This document shows, piece after piece, positions 1 through 6,392 of a DNA stretch of 14,125 nucleotides. Origin of the DNA: JBFWNZ01 sp050250795 (GTDB lineage: Bacteria > Pseudomonadota > Alphaproteobacteria > UBA8366); NCBI GenBank assembly GCA_050250795.1, contig JBFWNZ010000064.1, positions 1 to 14,125 of the forward strand, written 5' to 3'. The first letter of the stretch is position 1; every line of letters begins with the position of its first letter. A program made the translations under genes and the position numbers. The notes below the pieces were generated by a model that was not told where the DNA came from, did no database searches, and was given only the letters and a program-made list of their open reading frames with translations.

Positions 1-441
1 GAGGCCGAGAACGCGCGGGTCCGGCTGGTGCAGATGCCCGTGCCGGCGGCGCGGATCACGCTCCGTGTCGACGATCGCGCAGTGCGGCAGATGCTGCTGA
101 ATCTCCTGTCCAACGCCATCCGCTATTCACGGCCGGACGGCTCGGTCGCCGTCCGCACGGAGTTCGGACAGGACCGCAGCCTGCGCATCATGGTCGAAGA
201 CAAAGGCATCGGAATCGCGCCCGAGGAACTTGCCTTCGTGCAGCAGCCGTTCGAGCGCTCCAGCCGGGCCCGCCAGCATGGCGTGGGCGGCATGGGCCTC
301 GGTCTGTCGATCGTGGCCTCGTTGATCGCGTTGCATGACGGGCGGCTGGACCTGGCGAGCGAGCCCGGAGCCGGGACGACCGCGACGCTGGTCCTGCCGG
401 CGGACCGTGTGCAGGTGCAGGAGCGGCTTCCCGCCGCCTGA
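1..441 (+). CDS. Sensor histidine kinase, C-terminal ATPase domain (partial, 5' end outside window)
   Basis: The frame is open from the first base and ends at the TGA at 439-441, leaving 146 residues of a longer protein. It is a complete HATPase_c module: N box (MLLNLLSNAIRYS, about residues 35-47), G1 box (VEDKGIGIAPEEL, with DxGxG), F box (QQPFERS) and G2 box (GGMGLGLSIV). These bind ATP and phosphorylate the conserved histidine, which lies upstream of the window. The layout is that of ordinary HisKA kinases rather than HWE/HisKA_2 kinases such as PhyK, so I do not link it to the general stress response. The ligand and response regulator cannot be told from this part. It converges on uvrB with only 5 bases between the two stop codons. 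Confidence 0.93.
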   Translation, partial: EAENARVRLVQMPVPAARITLRVDDRAVRQMLLNLLSNAIRYSRPDGSVAVRTEFGQDRSLRIMVEDKGIGIAPEELAFVQQPFERSSRARQHGVGGMGLGLSIVASLIALHDGRLDLASEPGAGTTATLVLPADRVQVQERLPAA

Positions 442-446
442 CGCCT

Positions 447-2654
447 CTAGCGGCCGCGGCGTCCCTTGCGGGATCCCGTGCCCTTTGCGGCGCGCCGTCC
501 CTGGGGAAGGATGTCGCGCGGGACGGAGCGGATATCGGCGGCGATGCCGGGGTCGAGGGGGGCGGCGTTGGCGGGCATCTCCAGATCGTGCGCCTCAAGC
601 CGCTTGATCTCGTCGCGCAGGCGCGCCGCCGTCTCGAACTCCAGATCGGCCGCGGCAGCCCGCATCCGCACCTCCAGTTCCGCCAGATAGGTCTTGAGGT
701 CCATCCCGACCAGATGCGGGCGCTCTGCGTCGCCGGTCTGGACCGTCAGATGGTCGCGCTCATAGACGCTGTCCAGGATGTCGGCGATGGACTTGCGGAC
801 CGATTCCGGCGTGATCCCATGCGCGGCATTGTAGGCCTGCTGCCGTTCGCGCCGTCGGTTCGTCTCCTCGATGGCGGCCTTGAGGGACTCGGTCATGACG
901 TCGGCATACAGGATGACGCGGCCGTCGAGGTTGCGTGCGGCGCGGCCGATGGTCTGGATCAGCGAGGTGCGCGAGCGCAGATAGCCCTCCTTGTCGGCGT
1001 CGAGGATGGCGACCAGGGCGCATTCGGGAATGTCGAGCCCTTCGCGCAGGAGGTTGATGCCGATCAGGATGTCGAAGCTGCCCAGCCGCAGGTCGCGGAT
1101 GATCTCGATCCGCTCCAGCGTCTCCACGTCGGAATGGATGTAGCGGACCTTGAGGCCGGCCTCGGTCATGTATTCGGTCAGGTCCTCGGCCATGCGCTTG
1201 GTCAGTGTCGTGACCAGCACGCGCTGGCCCTTCTGCACGCAGATCCGGCATTCGGCGAGCAGATCGTCGACCTGGCTCTCGGTCGGGCGGATGAGGCAGA
1301 TGGGGTCGATCAGGCCGGTCGGCCGCACCACCTGCTCGACGAAGACGCCGCCCGTCTGTCCCATCTCCCAGGGGCCGGGGGTCGCCGAGACGAAGACCGT
1401 GGACGGCCGCATGGCGTCCCATTCCTCGAACTTCAGCGGCCGGTTGTCGATGCAGGAGGGCAGGCGGAAGCCGTACTCCGCCAAGGTCGACTTGCGGGCA
1501 TAGTCGCCCCGGAACATGCCGCCGATCTGCGGCACGGTGACATGGCTTTCATCCACGATCAGCAGGGCGCTATCGGGCAGATACTCGAACAGCGTCGGCG
1601 GCGGCTCGCCCGGATTGCGGCCGCTGAGATAGCGGGAATAGTTCTCGATCCCCGCGCAGGCGCCCGTGGCCTCGATCATTTCCAGGTCGAAGGTGGTGCG
1701 CTGGTCCAGGCGCTGCGCCTCGAGCAGCTTGCCCTGCGCTTCCAGTTCGGCCAGCCGCAGTTTGAGGTCGCGCTGGATCAGCTTGACCGCCTGCTGCAGC
1801 GTCGGCTTCGGCGTCACATAATGACTGTTCGCATAGACCCGGACCTGCTCCAGGGCGTCCGTCTTTTCCCCGGTCAGCGGGTCGAACTCGTGGATGGCCT
1901 CGATCTCGTCGCCGAACAGCGACAGCCGCCAGGCCCTGTCCTCGTAATGCGCGGGGAATATCTCGATCACGTCGCCGCGGACGCGGAAGGCGCCGCGCTG
2001 GAAATTCGTGTCGTTGCGGCGGTATTGCAGTTCGACCAGCCGGCGCATGATCTCGCGCGGATCCTTCCGCTCGCCCAGCTTCAGCGGCATGACCATCTGG
2101 GAATAGGTCTCGACCGAGCCGATGCCGTAGATGCAGGAGACCGAGGCGACGATGATGACGTCGTCGCGCTCCAGCAGCGACCGGGTCGCCGAGTGGCGCA
2201 TCCGGTCGATCTGCTCGTTGATGGACGACTCCTTCTCCACATAGGTGTCGGTCCGGGGCACATAGGCCTCGGGCTGGTAATAGTCGTAGTAGGAGACGAA
2301 GTACTCGACCGCGTTTCCCGGAAAGAACGACTTCATCTCGCCGTAGAGCTGGGCCGCCAGCGTCTTGTTCGGGGCGAGGATCAGCGCCGGCCGCTGCAGC
2401 CGGGCGATCACATGCGCCATGGTGAAGGTCTTGCCCGAGCCCGTGACGCCCAGCAGCACCTGATCCCGCTCGCCGCCGACAATGCCGGCGAACAGGTCCC
2501 GGATCGCCTGGGGCTGGTCGCCCGCCGGCTGGAATTCGGACACGATCTCGAACCGCCGTCCGCCTTCGCCGAGCGGACGGTCGAAACGCTTTTCCGGCGA
2601 CCATTGAGTCAGATAGGCCGCGCCGGCATCCGAAAGCTGGGGAGGCTGGGACAT
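447..2654 (-). CDS. uvrB: Excinuclease ABC subunit B (UvrB)
   Basis: This is UvrB, the DNA-damage verification helicase of nucleotide excision repair. It is loaded by UvrA and recruits UvrC for the dual incision in the cytoplasm. The 735 residues show Walker A GVTGSGKT (69-76), the damage-probing beta-hairpin region (YYDYYQPEAYVPRTDTY and following, about 122-147), the DESH helicase motif II, SATPGPWE (motif III region), QTIGRAARN (motif VI) and a C-terminal UVR domain (about residues 650-690) for UvrC contact. It is longer than the usual 665-680 residues because of an N-terminal extension of about 30 residues and a basic C-terminal tail rich in Arg/Lys/Gly. The start at 2654 is the only ATG near the conserved region. 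No clear Shine-Dalgarno precedes it, and a TATATT candidate -10 lies only 10 bases upstream, so it may have a very short leader. I see no LexA-type GTTC-N7-GTTC site. Confidence 0.98.
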   Translation of the reverse strand: MSQPPQLSDAGAAYLTQWSPEKRFDRPLGEGGRRFEIVSEFQPAGDQPQAIRDLFAGIVGGERDQVLLGVTGSGKTFTMAHVIARLQRPALILAPNKTLAAQLYGEMKSFFPGNAVEYFVSYYDYYQPEAYVPRTDTYVEKESSINEQIDRMRHSATRSLLERDDVIIVASVSCIYGIGSVETYSQMVMPLKLGERKDPREIMRRLVELQYRRNDTNFQRGAFRVRGDVIEIFPAHYEDRAWRLSLFGDEIEAIHEFDPLTGEKTDALEQVRVYANSHYVTPKPTLQQAVKLIQRDLKLRLAELEAQGKLLEAQRLDQRTTFDLEMIEATGACAGIENYSRYLSGRNPGEPPPTLFEYLPDSALLIVDESHVTVPQIGGMFRGDYARKSTLAEYGFRLPSCIDNRPLKFEEWDAMRPSTVFVSATPGPWEMGQTGGVFVEQVVRPTGLIDPICLIRPTESQVDDLLAECRICVQKGQRVLVTTLTKRMAEDLTEYMTEAGLKVRYIHSDVETLERIEIIRDLRLGSFDILIGINLLREGLDIPECALVAILDADKEGYLRSRTSLIQTIGRAARNLDGRVILYADVMTESLKAAIEETNRRRERQQAYNAAHGITPESVRKSIADILDSVYERDHLTVQTGDAERPHLVGMDLKTYLAELEVRMRAAAADLEFETAARLRDEIKRLEAHDLEMPANAAPLDPGIAADIRSVPRDILPQGRRAAKGTGSRKGRRGR

Positions 2655-2663
2655 GTCGGACTC

Positions 2664-2669
2664 AATATA
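2664..2669 (-). promoter_or_regulatory. Possible -10 element of uvrB
   Basis: Reading on the minus strand, TATATT occurs 9-10 bases before the uvrB ATG. If it is a -10 box, transcription would begin within a few bases of the start codon, giving a leaderless or nearly leaderless mRNA. No good -35 sits at 16-18 bases; TTGCCG lies at 13 bases only. This is a weak assignment made from base composition. Confidence 0.25.
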
Positions 2670-2691
2670 GGTGCTGCGAGCCCGGCAAGGT

Positions 2692-2720
2692 AGATCGACG
2701 GAATGTCGGGCCGTCGATCT
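2692..2720. repeat. Perfect 10-bp inverted repeat upstream of uvrB
   Basis: AGATCGACGG (2692-2701) is repeated in reverse complement as CCGTCGATCT (2711-2720), with a 9-base spacer. It lies 38-66 bases upstream of the uvrB start and about 165 bases before the sigma-factor start. There is no T tract, so it looks more like an operator or mRNA hairpin than a terminator. No known binding site is recognised. Confidence 0.6.
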
Positions 2721-2885
2721 TCAGATGCGGAAATAACAACAAGATAAACAGGAATTATGGCTCGAATATGTTTCGTATTAACCGAATGTAAGAATTGTAA
2801 AATCGCCCGATTCTACAAATCGGATCGAGTATTCCGGGCGTTCTATATCATCGGGAGGGGCAAGATTAATTAAGGGGATAAAGCC
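2721..2885. other. AT-rich divergent regulatory region with CCGATT-N5-AATCGG hairpin
   Basis: This stretch is markedly richer in A+T than its surroundings and contains no gene. It holds an inverted repeat, CCGATT (2807-2812) and AATCGG (2818-2823), with a 5-base spacer, and a second copy of ATCGGG at 2850-2855 that could pair alternatively with 2806-2811. The composition and position fit a promoter region for the sigma-factor gene, but no consensus sigma-70 or EcfG promoter could be fixed with confidence. Confidence 0.4.
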
Positions 2886-3368
2886 ATGTCTGGCCAGAGA
2901 CCCTTTTTGGATCGTGTTCTTGTCGCCGAGATGGTGCCGTTGCGCCGCTATGCACGCTCACTCACGCGCGACTCCGATGGCGCCGAGGATCTGATGCAGG
3001 CGGGCCTGTTGCGTGCCTTGTCGCGCGCCGAGGACTGTCCGCCGCATACCAACCTGCGGTCCTGGCTGTTCGCGATCACGCGGAACGAGTTCATCTGCCG
3101 CCTGCGCCGGACGCGAAGCCGTGGAATGCATCTGCCGGCCGACGAGGCCGCCCATGGCATGGCCGTTGCGCCGGACCAGGAGTGGCGCGTCGAACTGCGC
3201 CAGTTGCATCGGGCGGTGATGAAGCTGCCGGAGAGCGAACGGCGGCTTCTGGGCGCCGTCGCCTATGACGGGTGCAGCTATGCCGATGCGGCGGCCGGCC
3301 TGGAGGTTGCCGTCGGGACGGTGAAGTCGAGGGTCGCCCGGACGCGGCAGCGGCTGCGCGAAACCTGA
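2886..3368 (+). CDS. ECF-family RNA polymerase sigma factor, EcfG-like
   Basis: This 160-residue sigma factor has region 2 at about residues 15-75 (LRRYARSLTRDSDGAEDLMQ and NLRSWLFAITRN) and region 4 at about 105-157 (LPESERRLLGAVAYDGCSY followed by the helix-turn-helix VAVGTVKSRVARTRQRL). The pattern is that of the ECF15/EcfG group, which drives the alphaproteobacterial general stress response when released from the anti-sigma NepR by PhyR. No nepR or phyR gene lies beside it here, so it may be a paralogue of the main EcfG. AGGGGA at 2873-2878 gives a good ribosome binding site 7 bases before the ATG. GGAAC-type promoters occur about 2 kb away at 5065-5128. Membership of the EcfG group is judged from sequence pattern only. 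Confidence 0.9.
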   Translation: MSGQRPFLDRVLVAEMVPLRRYARSLTRDSDGAEDLMQAGLLRALSRAEDCPPHTNLRSWLFAITRNEFICRLRRTRSRGMHLPADEAAHGMAVAPDQEWRVELRQLHRAVMKLPESERRLLGAVAYDGCSYADAAAGLEVAVGTVKSRVARTRQRLRET

Positions 3369-3379
3369 CGCGCAGCCGC
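3350..3379. terminator. Hairpin spanning the sigma-factor stop codon, between convergent genes
   Basis: GCGGCTGCGCG (3350-3360) and CGCGCAGCCGC (3369-3379) form a perfect 11-bp stem. The 8-base loop contains the sigma-factor TGA stop. No T tract follows on either strand, so it is not a textbook intrinsic terminator, but it lies just outside the stop of the convergent TPR gene (3387) and could serve both directions. Confidence 0.5.
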
Positions 3380-3386
3380 CGGTCCG

Positions 3387-4520
3387 CTATTCGTGCGACG
3401 GGGTCAGCGGCACCGGCGGCGCCTTCGGGTTCAGCGGTTTCGCCTCGCCCGTCTCGCGCGCCTTGGACGCGCGGTCGATCCGGTCGGTGAAAAGCTCCGT
3501 ATCGGGATCGGCCAGTTCCGCCTGGCGGTATTTCTCGATCGCCTGATCGTAGCGGCCGAGCTCGTACAGGCTGTCGCCCCAGTCGCCGAGAAACTCCTCG
3601 GAATGGGCGCCCAGCGCCGCCGCCGTCCGGAAGCGCTGGTCGGCCAGCCGGTAGTTCTTGGCGACGGCATAGCCCTGGCCGATGGTGTGGAAGCGGTCGC
3701 CGACCTCGCTGTCCAGCGTCTTCGCGCGCTCGTACTGGCTGTGCGCGGCATCGGGCTGCTGCATGGCGGCGAAGGCGTCGCCGTAGAAGGCGGCCACCAT
3801 GGCGCTTTCCGAACCCATCTTGCTCGCCGCGCCGAAGTCTTCGAAGGCGCGGTCCACGTCGTCGGAGGCGAGATGCGCCAGCCCGCGCAGCAGATGGGCG
3901 CTCTGAAGGTTTGCGCCCGTGCAGACCCACGACTGGTAACGCCTGCAGTCCAGAAGCAATTCGGATGCGGCCGCGATGGTGACCTCGTAGTCGTTGGTCA
4001 CGGAATCGCGGATGAAGTGATAGGACAGGGCCTCGAAGGGATAGACATAGCTCATCACCTGAAGCCCCAACTGGTCCATCAGCGCGTCGGGGTCGTCCAT
4101 CGGCACGTCGCCCTGGTTGACGGCATAGCCCCGAACGGCGTGGTCGCCGCGGATGCGCCAGTGGGCCTCCTCGCCGTGCTGGGTGATCTCCAGTTCCAGG
4201 ACGGCCGGTTCCAGGCCCACCATGTCCTCGGCCGCGCGGAGCAGGTCGAGCACGCCGAAATAGGACGCGACCTCGCCGATCGGTTTGACGTCGCCTTCGA
4301 TGACGAACGAGGCCTCCTGGAGCGAGCCCACCTCGACCTGTATCCGGCGCATCGAATCCACGACCTGGTTCGTCACCAGCCGCTCGGAATAGCCCCGTTC
4401 CTCGAGAAAGGGCGGTACGGCATAGGTCCGAACCTCGGAAACGCCCCAGTGGCTGTAGCTGCTGCTGGCGAGCAGCGCGGCGACGAGGGAGGCGGTGTAG
4501 AAAAAGACGGTGAAATCCAT
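3387..4520 (-). CDS. Membrane-anchored or secreted tetratricopeptide-repeat protein
   Basis: The 377-residue product starts with a hydrophobic segment (about residues 3-22) without a charged N-region, so it could be a signal peptide or a signal anchor with the rest in the periplasm. Residues about 30-175 form a domain I do not recognise, containing a VPPFLEERGYSERLVTNQVVD motif and alternating beta strands. Four TPR-like units follow at about 205-340 (for example the unit ending AIEKYRQAELADPD), and the tail is Pro-rich. Cys192 and Cys200 could form a disulfide if exported. GGAG lies 9 bases before the ATG. The gene follows the sll1863-like gene by 46 bases on the same strand and probably shares its stress-type promoter. 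TPRs suggest a protein-protein scaffold role; the function is unknown. Confidence 0.85.
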   Translation of the reverse strand: MDFTVFFYTASLVAALLASSSYSHWGVSEVRTYAVPPFLEERGYSERLVTNQVVDSMRRIQVEVGSLQEASFVIEGDVKPIGEVASYFGVLDLLRAAEDMVGLEPAVLELEITQHGEEAHWRIRGDHAVRGYAVNQGDVPMDDPDALMDQLGLQVMSYVYPFEALSYHFIRDSVTNDYEVTIAAASELLLDCRRYQSWVCTGANLQSAHLLRGLAHLASDDVDRAFEDFGAASKMGSESAMVAAFYGDAFAAMQQPDAAHSQYERAKTLDSEVGDRFHTIGQGYAVAKNYRLADQRFRTAAALGAHSEEFLGDWGDSLYELGRYDQAIEKYRQAELADPDTELFTDRIDRASKARETGEAKPLNPKAPPVPLTPSHE

Positions 4521-4566
4521 TGGGGTGATCTCCGAAACCCGGCGCGGCGATGGCCTTGCGCCCGAT

Positions 4567-5028
4567 CTATTCCATGCTCTTCTTGGCGTCCTGGAAGCCT
4601 TGCTTCAGGTCGTCATAGGCGCTGGCGACCTTGCGCTTGGCCGAGTCCCACGCGCTTTGGCTGGCTTCGCCCAGGGCCTGTGCCTGCTCGCCCAGCGCGG
4701 CGCGCTTCTCGGCCAGCGCCCGGCGCGTCGCCTGCCATTTGCCGGCGGCGGCATCGCCGGCATCCCGCGCCTTGGCCTCCAGTTCCTCGATCTGCCGGTC
4801 CGCGGCGGCCATGCGCTCGCGCAGCCAGCCGGCGAGCTGCTCCTTCTGCTCGTAGCTGTATTGTTTGCTGTCCGCGTAGGTTTCCGCCGCATCCTGCTTC
4901 AGGCTTTCCGATGCCGGCTTCGACGGTTCGGCTGCGCCCGCCGCGGCGGCAAAGGCCGCGCCAAGCAGCAGGCCCAGCAGGATGGGCGCGGCGGCTTTGA
5001 GGATTGTCGACGGATCGATGCGCATCAT
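4567..5028 (-). CDS. Secreted coiled-coil protein, sll1863-type stress-response family
   Basis: The 153-residue protein has a signal peptide (hydrophobic stretch about residues 9-30, rich in Ala/Leu, cleavage likely near AGAAEP). A long charged alpha-helical, probably coiled-coil region follows (about 50-130) with Glu/Lys/Arg/Ala-rich heptads, and the C-terminus has amphipathic SAYDDLKQGFQDAKKSME. Composition and the KWQATRRALAEKRA / AWDSAKRK segments resemble proteins named sll1863-family stress response, whose biochemical role is unknown. The tandem ATG at 5028/5025 was chosen because GGGAGG sits 6 bases upstream of 5028. An open frame continues far upstream, but it is antisense to the DUF1328 and EamA genes and lacks support. 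A perfect GGAAC-N16-CGTT promoter lies about 40 bases before the start, predicting induction in the general stress response together with the downstream TPR gene. Confidence 0.85.
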   Translation of the reverse strand: MMRIDPSTILKAAAPILLGLLLGAAFAAAAGAAEPSKPASESLKQDAAETYADSKQYSYEQKEQLAGWLRERMAAADRQIEELEAKARDAGDAAAGKWQATRRALAEKRAALGEQAQALGEASQSAWDSAKRKVASAYDDLKQGFQDAKKSME

Positions 5029-5066
5029 GGGGGCCCTCCCGACTGCCGGAGATGGCATGAAGGTGG

Positions 5067-5091
5067 AACGTCCCTGTTCCGAAACGGTTCC
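5067..5091 (-). promoter_or_regulatory. EcfG-type general-stress promoter for the sll1863-like gene
   Basis: On the minus strand GGAAC (5087-5091) is followed after exactly 16 bases by CGTT (5067-5070). This matches the alphaproteobacterial EcfG consensus GGAAC-N16/17-CGTT at every consensus position. Initiation would be near 5060, giving a leader of about 30 bases before the ATG at 5028. Confidence 0.75.
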
Positions 5092-5103
5092 GTCGAACGG
5101 GCG

Positions 5104-5128
5104 GGAACTGTGGCGCCGGCGCCGTGTT
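5104..5128 (+). promoter_or_regulatory. EcfG-type general-stress promoter for the DUF1328 gene
   Basis: GGAAC (5104-5108) is followed after 16 bases by TGTT (5125-5128), one base off the GGAAC-N16-CGTT consensus. Initiation near 5135 would leave a leader of about 27 bases before the ATG at 5162. A second, weaker plus-strand candidate, GGAAC (5065-5069) with GGTT (5086-5089), is the mirror image of the minus-strand promoter. Confidence 0.65.
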
Positions 5129-5161
5129 TCATTCGCAGCGTCATAACGAATGGAGGACGCA

Positions 5162-5338
5162 ATGCTTGGCTGGGCCGTTGTATTCCTGATTCTCGCGCTG
5201 ATCAGCGCGTTGCTGGGTTTCGGCGGCGTCGCCGCGGTGGCGACGGATATCGCGCAGATCCTGTTCTTCCTGTTCCTGATCCTGTTCGTCCTGAGTCTGG
5301 TGGTTCGGGCATTCCAGGGCCGTCCGCCGCCCGCGTGA
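5162..5338 (+). CDS. Small DUF1328/YtjA-family membrane protein
   Basis: This 58-residue protein consists almost wholly of two hydrophobic helices (MLGWAVVFLILALISALLGF and the AQILFFLFLILFVLSLVV segment) joined by a GGVAAVATDI turn, with a short polar tail. It matches the DUF1328 (YtjA) pattern, including the conserved LGWA start and GFGG/A turn. Members sit in the inner membrane; their function is unknown, though they are often found among stress-induced genes of alphaproteobacteria. GGAGG at 5152-5156 lies 5 bases before the ATG at 5162, favouring it over the in-frame ATG at 5150. A GGAAC-N16-TGTT promoter precedes it, and a GC hairpin follows its stop. Confidence 0.92.
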   Translation: MLGWAVVFLILALISALLGFGGVAAVATDIAQILFFLFLILFVLSLVVRAFQGRPPPA

Positions 5339-5351
5339 CGCGGCTGCGCCG

Positions 5352-5381
5352 CCCCGTCCGGCCGGATGTTGCCGGACGGGG
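5352..5381 (+). terminator. GC-rich hairpin after the DUF1328 gene
   Basis: CCCCGTCCGGC (5352-5362) pairs perfectly with GCCGGACGGGG (5371-5381) around an 8-base loop. The stem extends outward with one bulge through the flanking CCGCC and GGCGG. It starts 13 bases after the DUF1328 stop. There is no T run, so termination may be inefficient or factor-assisted. Confidence 0.6.
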
Positions 5382-5406
5382 GCGGTGCCGCTAGCTTCGG
5401 CGGGCC

Positions 5407-6315
5407 ATGCTGCTTCCCCGCACCCTCAGTCCCGCCGCCGCCTATCTGCTGTTGATCTTCTGCACCGCGTTGTGGGGCAGCAACGCGGTCGTCGGCCGTG
5501 CGGTGCACGACCATCTGCCGCCGGTGGGGCTCGCCTTCTGGCGCAATGCCGCAGCCCTGACGGTGCTGTTGATCCTGGCCCGCCCGCCGCTGCTGCGCCA
5601 GCGCCAGGCGATCCTGCGCGAGTGGCGGCTGCTGCTGATTGCGGGGGCGCTGGGCATCAGCGCCTTCAATGCCCTGTTCTATGGCGGGGTGCACACCACC
5701 ACGGCGATCAACGCCACGATGGTGATGGCGCTCAGCCCCGTCGCGATCCCCGTCTTCGCGCTGTTTCTGCTGGGCGAACGCGTGACGCCGGTCCAGATCG
5801 CCGGGATGCTGATCTCGCTTGCCGGGGTGCTGGTCGTGATGTGCCGCGGCGACTGGGATGCGTTCCGGGCCTTCGCCTTCGTGCCCGGCGACCTGCTGAT
5901 CGCGGCGGCGATGGTCTGCTGGTCGCTGTATGCGGTGCTGGCGAAGCGGCGGCCGCCGGAGATGGACCCGTACCTGTTCCTGACCGCGATGCTGGCCTTC
6001 GGCGTGTCCGCTCTGCTGCCGGTCTACCTGCTGGAATCGGCCCTCTGGATCGCCTACCCGTTCACGCTGGAGGCGGTGCTGGCGCCGATCTATCTGGGCG
6101 TGTTCCCGACCGCGATCGCGCTGATCCTGTTCAACCGGGCGGTGGAGGTCGTGGGGGCGAACAAGACCGGCCCGTTCAACCATGTGACGCCGGTGTTCGC
6201 GGCGCTCTGGTCGATCCTGTTCCTGGACGAGGGGCTGATGCTCTTCCACCTGGGCGGCGCGGTGCTGATCCTGGGGGGCGTGTGGTGCGCGTCCTGGAGC
6301 CGGCGGGCGGCCTGA
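5407..6315 (+). CDS. DMT-superfamily (EamA) transporter
   Basis: The 302-residue protein is a drug/metabolite transporter with two tandem EamA repeats, about residues 12-145 and 158-295, and ten predicted membrane helices. The first repeat has the typical ALWGSNAVVGRAV opening and ends ALFLLGERVTPVQIAGMLISLAGVLVV. The second ends FLDEGLMLFHLGGAVLILGGV, the repeated E-x-x-x-x-x-x-x-G pattern of the family. Members export amino acids, metabolites or drugs through the inner membrane, but the substrate cannot be read from sequence. The first ATG after the upstream hairpin is taken as start; its ribosome binding site is weak (GGCGGG). No promoter was identified, and it may depend on read-through from the DUF1328 gene. 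Confidence 0.92.
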   Translation: MLLPRTLSPAAAYLLLIFCTALWGSNAVVGRAVHDHLPPVGLAFWRNAAALTVLLILARPPLLRQRQAILREWRLLLIAGALGISAFNALFYGGVHTTTAINATMVMALSPVAIPVFALFLLGERVTPVQIAGMLISLAGVLVVMCRGDWDAFRAFAFVPGDLLIAAAMVCWSLYAVLAKRRPPEMDPYLFLTAMLAFGVSALLPVYLLESALWIAYPFTLEAVLAPIYLGVFPTAIALILFNRAVEVVGANKTGPFNHVTPVFAALWSILFLDEGLMLFHLGGAVLILGGVWCASWSRRAA

Positions 6316-6333
6316 GGGAGAAGAAGGGGAAGG

Positions 6334-6367
6334 GGGCGCCCCCGCCGGGGAGGGAACGGGGGCGCCC
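6334..6367. terminator. GC hairpin between convergent EamA and sortase-like genes
   Basis: GGGCGCCCCCG (6334-6344) pairs perfectly over 11 bp with CGGGGGCGCCC (6357-6367), with a 12-base loop. It lies 18 bases after the EamA stop and 25 bases outside the stop of the opposing gene, so it can act for both. Reading on the minus strand it is followed by a pyrimidine-rich CCTTCCCCTTCTT stretch. Confidence 0.6.
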
Positions 6368-6392
6368 GAGGCCGAAGCGGAACCGGTTGGGG

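Noticed and set aside
1..441. PhyK-type stress kinase feeding the EcfG-like sigma factor
   Set aside because: The visible ATPase domain has ordinary N, G1, F and G2 boxes rather than HWE/HisKA_2 features, and uvrB separates it from the sigma gene.
588..2693. 701-codon open frame on the plus strand opposite uvrB
   Set aside because: It is a low-complexity Arg/Gln/Leu-rich shadow of the GC-rich uvrB codons, with no recognisable domains, while uvrB on the other strand is certain.
2751..2777. GGAAT-N18-CGTA upstream of the sigma factor as an autoregulated EcfG promoter
   Set aside because: The spacing is 18 instead of 16-17, and both boxes deviate from GGAAC/CGTT, so the match is not convincing.
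4567..6249. 560-codon minus-strand frame that would extend the sll1863-like protein at its N-terminus
   Set aside because: The extension is antisense to DUF1328 and EamA. The internal start at 5028 has a signal peptide, a GGGAGG site and a consensus promoter.
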